NCBI GenBank assembly: GCA_031385005.1
Contig: JANNBB010000055.1
Location: 1-64,000, forward strand
Reading direction: 5' to 3'
DNA length: 64,000 nt
Source of the DNA: JADKIH01 sp031385005
GTDB taxonomy: Bacteria > Bacteroidota > Bacteroidia > AKYH767-A > 2013-40CM-41-45
The notes beneath the pieces were generated by a model that made no database searches, had not been told where the DNA came from, and saw nothing but the letters and a program-made list of their open reading frames with translations. Below, in pieces: positions 57,134 through 64,000 of this stretch (positions are counted from its first letter, which is position 1; each line of letters opens with the position of its first letter). A program made the translations under genes and the position numbers.

Positions 57134-57898
57134 ATGATGCAAAAATTATCACTTTTCTGTCTTTTTCTGTTTTCTATTCAGTCATTTGCTCAGGATACAT
57201 CCCGCGTAAATACGGAAGAGGTTAACATTCTCTATAGAAATGAAGCAGAAGGTGGCTTTCTGGTTCATTCAAATGGAATTGGAATTACATTCAAAAGAGG
57301 ATGGCATCTCACGGGGTATAAGAAGCAAATGTTGGACATAGACTTTGTTTCTTTGCGTGATCCGAAGCAATATAAACTGGCAAATCCCAATTACCAGGAT
57401 TCCAAACCTTACTTTTTCGGAAAGTTAAACTTCGCATACATTCTTCGTGGTGGTTATGGAAGACAGAATGTAATTTTTGGAAAAGGTGAGCGAAGTGGAG
57501 TAGAGGTTAGGTATAATTATTACGGTGGTTTATCTCTGGGAATTACTAAACCGGTTTACCTCGAAATTATAGTTGATAACCCTTTTGAACCCGGACAAAA
57601 AACAACGGATATCCGGGCATACGACCCTAATGATCCTGATCAACAAAATCAGGAAGAGAATATTCTTGGTCCCGGACCTTATTTTCAAGGATTGGATGCG
57701 TTAACTTTTTATCCCGGCATCTATGGAAAGTTTGCCCTTTCTTTTGAATACTCCGGTTGGCAGCAAAAAGTAACAGCTCTTGAAACAGGCGTTGTAATTG
57801 ATGCCTACGCTAAAAAACTTCCTATTATGGCCAACGATAATAATAGAAGTGTATTTGTCAATTTCTATGTTTCACTCTTATGGGGCGCAAAGTGGTAA
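57134..57898 (+). CDS. Uncharacterised exported beta-strand-rich protein
   Basis: This 254-residue protein has a signal peptide ending IQSFAQ. It is rich in short alternating beta-strands (GGFLVHSNGIGITFKRG, YFFGKLNFAYILRGG, VEVRYNYYGGLSLGI) and ends VNFYVSLLWGAKW, with an aromatic C-terminus. This suggests a small outer-membrane barrel. I do not recognise the family function. It precedes lipA by 86 nt and may be co-transcribed, without a known link to lipoate. Confidence 0.72.
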   Translation: MMQKLSLFCLFLFSIQSFAQDTSRVNTEEVNILYRNEAEGGFLVHSNGIGITFKRGWHLTGYKKQMLDIDFVSLRDPKQYKLANPNYQDSKPYFFGKLNFAYILRGGYGRQNVIFGKGERSGVEVRYNYYGGLSLGITKPVYLEIIVDNPFEPGQKTTDIRAYDPNDPDQQNQEENILGPGPYFQGLDALTFYPGIYGKFALSFEYSGWQQKVTALETGVVIDAYAKKLPIMANDNNRSVFVNFYVSLLWGAKW

Positions 57899-57984
57899 AT
57901 TGAATGACTATTAATTAGAAAAAAAATTATTAAATAATACAAAGGGAATAGCTTAAGTATAGCTAAATATTCCCAGATAAATCA

Positions 57985-58839
57985 ATGATCCCATCAACTA
58001 AAATTCAAAAGCCTTCCTGGTTGAAAGTAAAACTTCCTACCGGAAAAGAATTTACTAAGGTCAGAGAAATTGTTAGTGAGCATAAGCTGCATACCATTTG
58101 CCAAAGCGGGAATTGTCCGAATATGGGAGAATGTTGGGGTGCCGGTACAGCTACGTTTATGATTTTGGGAAATATCTGTACACGTTCTTGTGGATTCTGT
58201 TCTGTTGCAACAGGGAAACCTGAAGCAGTTGATCCTTTTGAGCCATTACGCGTTGCTAAGTCTGTCAAACTAATGGGCATCAAACATTGTGTTCTTACTT
58301 GTGTCGATAGAGATGATTTAGAAGATGGTGGTGCTGAAATTTGGGTAGAGACCATTCGGAAAATTCGTGAAATTTCACCCGGCACAACAATGGAGACGTT
58401 GATTGGAGATTTTCAAGGAAGATGGAATAATCTTCAACTCGTCATCAATGAAGCTCCAGAAATTGTATCGCATAACCTGGAAACAGTGCGACGTTTAACT
58501 AAAGAAGTTCGGGTACAGGCCAAATATGACAGAAGTCTGGAAGTTTTGAAAAAAGTAAGTGATAATGGGATTAGTGCAAAGTCCGGTATTATGCTGGGTT
58601 TAGGCGAGAGAAGAGAAGAGATTTTGGAAGCCATGGATGACTTGCGTAGTTCAAATGTTTCCATTCTGACAATTGGTCAATACCTGCAACCAACCAAAGA
58701 TCACTTGCCGGTAGCAGATTTTATTACCCCTGAAACTTTTTCCGAATACAAAACAATCGGATTGGAAAAAGGATTCAGGTATGTGGAAAGCGGTCCTTTG
58801 GTTCGATCAAGTTACCATGCCGAAAAACATCTTTTGTAA
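57985..58839 (+). CDS. lipA: Lipoyl synthase
   Basis: This 284-residue radical SAM enzyme inserts two sulfurs into octanoyl groups to make lipoyl cofactors. The auxiliary cluster ligands are C39, C44, C50 (CQSGNCPNMGEC). The radical SAM cluster is C65-x3-C69-x2-C72 (CTRSCGFC). The C-terminal RSSYHAEKHL is typical of the family. Length is a little short but complete. LipB is not in the window. Confidence 0.96.
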   Translation: MIPSTKIQKPSWLKVKLPTGKEFTKVREIVSEHKLHTICQSGNCPNMGECWGAGTATFMILGNICTRSCGFCSVATGKPEAVDPFEPLRVAKSVKLMGIKHCVLTCVDRDDLEDGGAEIWVETIRKIREISPGTTMETLIGDFQGRWNNLQLVINEAPEIVSHNLETVRRLTKEVRVQAKYDRSLEVLKKVSDNGISAKSGIMLGLGERREEILEAMDDLRSSNVSILTIGQYLQPTKDHLPVADFITPETFSEYKTIGLEKGFRYVESGPLVRSSYHAEKHLL

Positions 58840-59214
58840 TTATAATATTTTTCATCGTTTTTTCCTTGAATCAGGACAAGAGGTTTTTCTTGTTTTGAAT
58901 AATTTCCGGCAATCTTTCTGCGGGGCACTTTTTCCTGAATTCCTAAAAATATTTTCTGCAAAAATTGTTGAAAACGGCTACCGGCTGCCTTTTTGGATTT
59001 AAATTCAACATCTAAGTTTGAGCTTTTCTTTTCTGCTTTTCGCGAAGCATTTTCACCCATTCATCAACTTATGTACTGCAATTACCAGAAAAAAATTTTA
59101 TTCAGACGTGTTATGACCGAAAATTGGATTCATTAAAAAAGGATGTCAATAGGCACCTGCCCGGACAGAATCAAAATTATCCTTCATCAAAACCGCATCA
59201 TGACTTATAATTTT
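58840..59214. other. Intergenic region between lipA and the SprB-repeat gene
   Basis: No convincing gene was found in these 375 nt. Open frames on both strands are low-complexity and lack family features. They contain the weak hairpin listed separately and presumably the promoter of the adhesin, for which no clear TAnnTTTG box was found. Confidence 0.5.
58875..58895 (+). terminator. Weak hairpin after lipA
   Basis: ACAAGA (58875-58880) and TCTTGT (58887-58892) form a 6-bp stem with a 6-nt loop followed by TTT. The weak stem and short T-tract make it a tentative terminator. Confidence 0.3.
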
Positions 59215-62200
59215 ATGAAACAACCTTCTCAAAGTAACAAGAACAAAAATTTTAATTTACGGTTTTTCAGTTTTGCACCTGCAATTTTCGAGGGTAAAAA
59301 AAATGTATTTTTTCTTGCTTTCGTTTTGCTTTTTAATTTTAGTAATAATGTAAAGGCACAAAATGAATTGCCATCCCCAACTTCCAATATCATGTTGATC
59401 AAGAACGGATCGCTTGTCATTGCCATGGATAATACCACCCAATCGGTTCCGGGTTATTTTAATTTGAAAGCATATGGATTGGTTAACAAACTACTTCAAA
59501 GTAACATTCCGGTGAAGTGGGCAATCGCCGCCGGTAAAATTAAAGATGGAATAGATTTTTCAGCAACTGCACAAAGAGAGTTCCCTTCTGTAATTGCTGC
59601 TTCTACTTATAATTTCAAAGCTGGACCGTTTATCATCGATAGTGTTAATGCTCAAAGCGCACGAACAATTATTTCTGCATGGGGAAGCAATGTCGCTGTT
59701 TATAGGTTGACGCAAAATGTAAATGTCGATATCCGTTACACCTTAAATTTTAAACCTCGCATTGCTGTATTCAATAATGGAAATAATGCTAAGATTCATT
59801 TGTCTTATTTAATTGAAGCCGGATTCGATACGAGTACATATGTTCGTGTAATTCCTGAGTTACAACCTTTAAATCCTTGTCAGAACGGTAGCGGATTCAG
59901 TTTTGCTTCAGAAGCTCATTGGGATGACCAAACCGATACGGCTGTTTCGAGATCTGTTTATCGCTTTGTAAAAAACGGCGGTAATTTTCTTGCTGCTTGT
60001 ATTTCGATTCGATTATATGAAAACGACGATACCCTCCATACGACAGGTGGTATTGATGCAATAAACGATAACTATACGTTCAATTACAGCAATGCAGATT
60101 TACCTTTTATGCAAATTGATGGCGAACTCGATAACATAGGAGGTGCGCTACATAACTGGTATAAAAAAACAACAAGTAATTATAGAAGTTCTCATTATTC
60201 TGTCGTCAGTGCTTCTACCGGATTGCCTTATGAAACAGCTGCAGGTGCTAAATGTATTCCCAATAACTTAAGTGGTGGAAATATGTTTTATCTCGGCGGA
60301 CACAGTTATGGTGATAAGAACGTAAACGTAGAAATTAACGGGAGAAGAATGTATCTCAACGCTGTATTTGTTCCTCCCGGAGCAGCAGCATATTGTAACC
60401 TTCAGCCACTGGCAGCTTCTTTAGCACCGGTTTCTGTTCGTTGCAAGGGAGAAAATAACGGATCAATTACAACCAATATTTCGGGTGGAGTTGCTCCATA
60501 TAAATGTACCTGGAATTCAGGTGATACTACCAGAAACAGAAACGGTCTGACTCCGGGAACCTATTCCGTAACCATTATAGATAATATTGGTCAGACTGTT
60601 TCTGCAACAGCTACGATTACGGAACCGGCAATTTTAGTTGCAACGAATATTGTTTCAAATTTTAACGGTAAAAATGTTAGCTGTTACAATTCAACAAATG
60701 GATTTATAAACTTAAATGTTACAGGTGGAAATGTTCCCTATACATTTAGCTGGTCTCCATCCGGAAGCACCTCACAAAACCTGACAAATGTCGGTGCAGG
60801 AACTTATTCATATCAGGTAACAGATTCCAGAGGATGTGTGACATCTTCATCCGCTACTTTATCTGCACCTTCGCAATTAATTTCTCCTCGTACTGTTTCA
60901 AATTATAATGGGAATAATGTCAGTTGCAATGGATCAACAAATGGATTTATTAATTTATCACCAACGGGAGGAATTGCACCTTATACATATTCCTGGACTC
61001 CGGGAGGAAGCACCTCACAAAACCTGAATAACATTGGTGCCGGAAATTATACTTATGCTGTGACCGATGCGAATGGTTGTACCTCAACAGGAACAGTAAC
61101 ACTTACTGCGCCATCAGCACTTACAACACCTAATGCAATTTCCAATTATAATGGAAGTGGTGTAAGTTGTACCGGATCAACAAATGGATTTATTAATTTA
61201 TACGTAAATGGAGGAACAGCACCATATTCTTACTTCTGGTCACCAGGCGGAAATACATCACCAAACAGAGCAAATCTTGGTGCCGGAACTTATAGTTATA
61301 CGGTTACAGATGCAAATGGATGTTCCACTTCAAATTCAGTTACTTTAACCGAACCACAACCATTAGCCGCTCCACAAACGATTTCAAATTATAATGGCAG
61401 TAGCATTAGCTGTTACGGTTCTACAAATGGATTTATCAATATCGTTGCAAGTGGAGGTACTTCGCCTTTTACTTATGCATGGGCACAAAGTGCAAGTACT
61501 CTTCCGAATCGTACAAACCTTGGTGCCGGAACGTATTCCTATACTGTGACAGATGCAAATGGATGTTCAACATCCAATTCGGCAACACTGACTTCTCCTG
61601 CTGCATTAACTTCGCCACAAACCGTTTCTAATTATAATGGGAATGGTGTAAGTTGTGCCGGTTCATCGAATGGATCAATTAGTTTGACGGTTACCGGTGG
61701 AACATCCCCTTACTCTTATTTATGGAGTCCCGGAGGTAATACAACGTCAAGTCGCTCAAATTTAAGCGCAGGTACTTATAGTTATACCGTTACAGATGCG
61801 AATGGATGCTCCAATTCGAATTCGGTTACACTTTCACAACCGGCAGCAATGAGTATTCCTGTAGTAACTTCCAATTATAATGGAAGTGGAGTAAGTTGCC
61901 TTGGATCTACAGATGGTTTTATAAGCTTATCAGTAATTGGAGGAACAAGTCCATACTCTTACAATTGGTCATCTACTTCCGCTTCTACACCGAATCTTAC
62001 TAACCTGAGTGCAGGAGGTTATTCATACTCCGTTACCGATGCTAACGGTTGTGCTCAAACCGGTTCCGTAGTAATTACGGCTCCTGCTGATCTTTCTGTT
62101 CTTCATGTTGTTTCCAATTACAATGGAAGCAGCATCAGTTGTAATGGATCTGCCAATGGTTCAATCGATCTTACTGTTTCCGGAGGTACTACACCATATT

Positions 62201-64000
62201 CATACTTATGGTCACCGGGTGGAAGTACCGGACAGAATTTATCAAACCTGGGTTCAGGAAACTATTCATATTCTGTAACAGATGCCAATGGTTGTGTTGT
62301 TGCCAATTCGGTAACACTTTCTTCTGCCAATTCTATGTCTGTACCATACACAACATCCGATTACAATGGTAGTAGTGTTACTTGTTTTGGAGCAACAGAT
62401 GGTTTTATTAATCTATCCGTAATCGGTGGCACAAGTCCCTTTACGTATTCATGGCAACCAAACGTGAGTACAGATTCAAGTTTGAGAAATCTTGGAGCCG
62501 GTATGTATTCATTTACTGTTACCGATGCCAATGGTTGTACCGCTTCAGATTCAGTAGTACTCACAGAACCGGTTGCGATAAATGCACCATCAGTATCTTC
62601 AAGTTACAATGGTAGTGGTATAAGCTGCAACGGAGCAACCAACGGTTATGTCAACTTACTCGTTTCAGGTGGAACCGGTCCATATGCCTATTTGTGGACT
62701 CCAACGGGAGATACAACATCAAATCTAAGTAATATTGGAGCGGGCAGTTACTCCTGTATTGTCACAGATATCAACGGATGTTCTGCAACCGATTCCATTA
62801 CTCTGACAGCTCCGGATTCCTTATTAACACTCGACGTACTTTCAAGTTATAATGGAAGCGGAGTGAGTTGCTTTGGATCAACAGATGGAAATATTTCACT
62901 GACCGTCAACGGCGGAACTCAGCCTTACACATACAATTGGTTACCCAATGGAGATACAACACAAAATATTTCGAATCTGGCTTCCGGAGCTTATTCTTAT
63001 ACTGTAACGGATGCAAACGGATGTGTTTTCTCGAATGTTGTGACCTTAAATGCTCCCAATGCATTAACAGCTCCTTATGCTGCCTCCAATTATAACGGAA
63101 GTGGGGTAAGCTGTTTTGGTTCTTCCGATGGTTATATTAATTTAACAATAGGCGGTGGTACTGCTCCTTTTACTTATGCATGGTTGCCGGGTGGAAATAC
63201 ATCACAAAACGTTTCGGGACTTCAGGCAGGAGACTATTCATTTGTTGTTACCGATGCAAATGGTTGTTCAACTTCCGATTCAATTAGTTTAGTTGCTCCT
63301 AATCCAATTCAACATTCCCTTCAACTTTCTAATAACAACGGTTATGGTGTAAGTTGCAACGGAGATTCAAATGGTAGTATTGATTTGTCTGTCAATGGTG
63401 GTACTCTTCCATTTGTATTCAACTGGATGCCGGGTAATTTAAACACGGAAGATATATCAGGTTTATCTGCAGGAAATTATTCAGTAACTATTTCAGATGC
63501 TAATGGTTGTACTTCTACGTTGTCAACCTCTATCACAGAACCACCATCGTTGAGTTTGTCAGGTATTTCTACTCAAGTTAATTGTCATGGCGACCAGACC
63601 GGATCCATTCGGGCTTCTGTTAGTGGCGGAGTACAGGGGATAACATATTCCTGGTCGAATGGTTCTTCTGATTCACTGATTACTTCTTTAGGAGCCGGAA
63701 TTTATACATTGACAGCAACGGATGTAAACGGATGTTCTGTTTCAAATTCATTTACAATTACAGAACCTTCTGCCATAAATTTAGCTGTCAGCACTCCTTT
63801 TTTAAATGGAATTTATAATGTCAGTTGTTATGGACTTTCTGATGGAAGTGCTTCTGCAACTGTTAATGGTGGAGTGAGTCCTTATACTGTTCTTTGGTCA
63901 AACGGAGTAACGGGAATGGCAATTTCCGGATTACCGGCCAATACTTATTCTGTTACAATAATAGATGGAAACTTTTGCCAGACGATTGAAACATTTAATA
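59215..64000 (+). CDS. Giant SprB-repeat surface adhesin, 5' part
   Basis: This open frame runs 1,595 codons without a stop to the window edge. A long signal peptide ends NNVKAQ. Residues about 65-400 form an N-terminal domain with IAMDNTTQSV, GNFLAACIS and YLGGHSYGD, which looks like a class I glutamine-amidotransferase fold without an obvious complete catalytic triad. From about 409 there are SprB-type repeats: twelve units of exactly 81 residues with conserved NYNG-SGVSC, GGT-PY-Y-W and TDANGC, then slightly different units. SprB of Flavobacterium johnsoniae is the gliding adhesin moved along the cell surface and secreted by the T9SS. An adhesive or gliding role is inferred. ATG 59215 is used, but ATG 59200 in the same frame is also possible. 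The C-terminus and sorting domain lie beyond the window. Confidence 0.88.
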   Translation, partial: MKQPSQSNKNKNFNLRFFSFAPAIFEGKKNVFFLAFVLLFNFSNNVKAQNELPSPTSNIMLIKNGSLVIAMDNTTQSVPGYFNLKAYGLVNKLLQSNIPVKWAIAAGKIKDGIDFSATAQREFPSVIAASTYNFKAGPFIIDSVNAQSARTIISAWGSNVAVYRLTQNVNVDIRYTLNFKPRIAVFNNGNNAKIHLSYLIEAGFDTSTYVRVIPELQPLNPCQNGSGFSFASEAHWDDQTDTAVSRSVYRFVKNGGNFLAACISIRLYENDDTLHTTGGIDAINDNYTFNYSNADLPFMQIDGELDNIGGALHNWYKKTTSNYRSSHYSVVSASTGLPYETAAGAKCIPNNLSGGNMFYLGGHSYGDKNVNVEINGRRMYLNAVFVPPGAAAYCNLQPLAASLAPVSVRCKGENNGSITTNISGGVAPYKCTWNSGDTTRNRNGLTPGTYSVTIIDNIGQTVSATATITEPAILVATNIVSNFNGKNVSCYNSTNGFINLNVTGGNVPYTFSWSPSGSTSQNLTNVGAGTYSYQVTDSRGCVTSSSATLSAPSQLISPRTVSNYNGNNVSCNGSTNGFINLSPTGGIAPYTYSWTPGGSTSQNLNNIGAGNYTYAVTDANGCTSTGTVTLTAPSALTTPNAISNYNGSGVSCTGSTNGFINLYVNGGTAPYSYFWSPGGNTSPNRANLGAGTYSYTVTDANGCSTSNSVTLTEPQPLAAPQTISNYNGSSISCYGSTNGFINIVASGGTSPFTYAWAQSASTLPNRTNLGAGTYSYTVTDANGCSTSNSATLTSPAALTSPQTVSNYNGNGVSCAGSSNGSISLTVTGGTSPYSYLWSPGGNTTSSRSNLSAGTYSYTVTDANGCSNSNSVTLSQPAAMSIPVVTSNYNGSGVSCLGSTDGFISLSVIGGTSPYSYNWSSTSASTPNLTNLSAGGYSYSVTDANGCAQTGSVVITAPADLSVLHVVSNYNGSSISCNGSANGSIDLTVSGGTTPYSYLWSPGGSTGQNLSNLGSGNYSYSVTDANGCVVANSVTLSSANSMSVPYTTSDYNGSSVTCFGATDGFINLSVIGGTSPFTYSWQPNVSTDSSLRNLGAGMYSFTVTDANGCTASDSVVLTEPVAINAPSVSSSYNGSGISCNGATNGYVNLLVSGGTGPYAYLWTPTGDTTSNLSNIGAGSYSCIVTDINGCSATDSITLTAPDSLLTLDVLSSYNGSGVSCFGSTDGNISLTVNGGTQPYTYNWLPNGDTTQNISNLASGAYSYTVTDANGCVFSNVVTLNAPNALTAPYAASNYNGSGVSCFGSSDGYINLTIGGGTAPFTYAWLPGGNTSQNVSGLQAGDYSFVVTDANGCSTSDSISLVAPNPIQHSLQLSNNNGYGVSCNGDSNGSIDLSVNGGTLPFVFNWMPGNLNTEDISGLSAGNYSVTISDANGCTSTLSTSITEPPSLSLSGISTQVNCHGDQTGSIRASVSGGVQGITYSWSNGSSDSLITSLGAGIYTLTATDVNGCSVSNSFTITEPSAINLAVSTPFLNGIYNVSCYGLSDGSASATVNGGVSPYTVLWSNGVTGMAISGLPANTYSVTIIDGNFCQTIETFN
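60655..63570 (+). repeat. Twelve 243-nt SprB-type coding repeats
   Basis: The conserved first-Cys codon occurs at 60682, 60925, 61168, 61411, 61654, 61897, 62140, 62383, 62626, 62869, 63112 and 63355, every interval being exactly 243 nt. A divergent unit precedes it (Cys codon 60442, 240 nt earlier) and units at 63583 (228 nt later) and 63826 follow. DNA identity between units is moderate, with many synonymous differences. The length is kept without any insertions or deletions over 2.9 kb. Confidence 0.9.

Noticed and set aside
58812..59060. Minus-strand 82-codon frame past lipA
   Set aside because: It overlaps the end of lipA, is Lys-rich low complexity, and shows no family motif or start signals.
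60655..63570. CRISPR-like or tandem-repeat DNA array
   Set aside because: The 243-nt period is in one open reading frame with synonymous changes and a known protein repeat (SprB). It is not a short direct-repeat/spacer structure.

Overview
This window is a chromosomal segment of a Bacteroidota bacterium. The signs seen in the sequence are AT-rich DNA, type IX secretion (T9SS) C-terminal sorting domains on several exported proteins, a C25-protease/PorV-type pair, a large SprB-repeat surface protein, lipoproteins with the usual N-terminal Cys-Lys pattern, and TAnnTTTG-type -7 promoter boxes instead of Shine-Dalgarno starts. The recQ / kdsD / tatC / lptB neighbourhood and a futalosine-route menaquinone gene (mqnA) fit this phylum. 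No tRNA, rRNA, CRISPR array, insertion sequence, prophage or replication origin was seen. I cannot assign a genus.

Layout. 1-9.6 kb: a multicopper oxidase lacking its N-terminus, a long acyl-CoA dehydrogenase, a T9SS cargo protein, then a metal-related set of HYC_CC_PP-like protein, TonB-dependent receptor and exported heavy-metal-associated (HMA) protein. 9.6-18.9 kb: amidohydrolase lipoprotein, DinB/YfiT protein, S41 protease, YebC regulator, cation efflux (CDF) transporter, a second T9SS cargo and a pterin dehydratase. 19-25.2 kb: a 1,695-residue PorU2-like C25 protease and a PorV/PorQ barrel. 25.6-33.8 kb: pssA, purS, lptB, tatC, a degenerate reading frame beside a 60-nt palindrome, kdsD, recQ, mdh and a retropepsin-like protease. 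33.9-40 kb: two overlapping lipoproteins (one a c-type cytochrome plus beta-propeller), a pseudouridine synthase, an M43 metalloprotease cargo and a TMTC-like membrane/TPR protein. 40-47.6 kb: mqnA, then a tetR-tolC-adaptor-RND efflux operon with a palindromic operator. 47.8-58.8 kb: housekeeping genes (purB, hemE, ung, lipA), a glycosyltransferase, a LutA-like protein, an MFS exporter, a BamA/TamA-like barrel, OsmC, and a 44-residue lipoprotein with its own promoter and terminator. 59.2 kb to the end: the 5' part (1,595 codons) of a giant adhesin with twelve SprB-type repeats of exactly 243 nt.

How the genes relate. The exported proteins with sorting domains (860-residue protein, 919-residue protein, M43 protease, possibly the oxidase and the adhesin) are the expected clients of a T9SS. 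The C25 protease and the PorV-like barrel probably belong to that system, although canonical core genes (porKLMN, sov/sprA) are not in the window. The most informative new observations are the TetR operator lying between the -33 and -7 elements of its own promoter, the exact 81-residue periodicity of the adhesin, a recurring 4-6 nt distance between -7 box and start codon that implies leaderless mRNAs, and the damaged sequence beside a long palindrome upstream of tatC.
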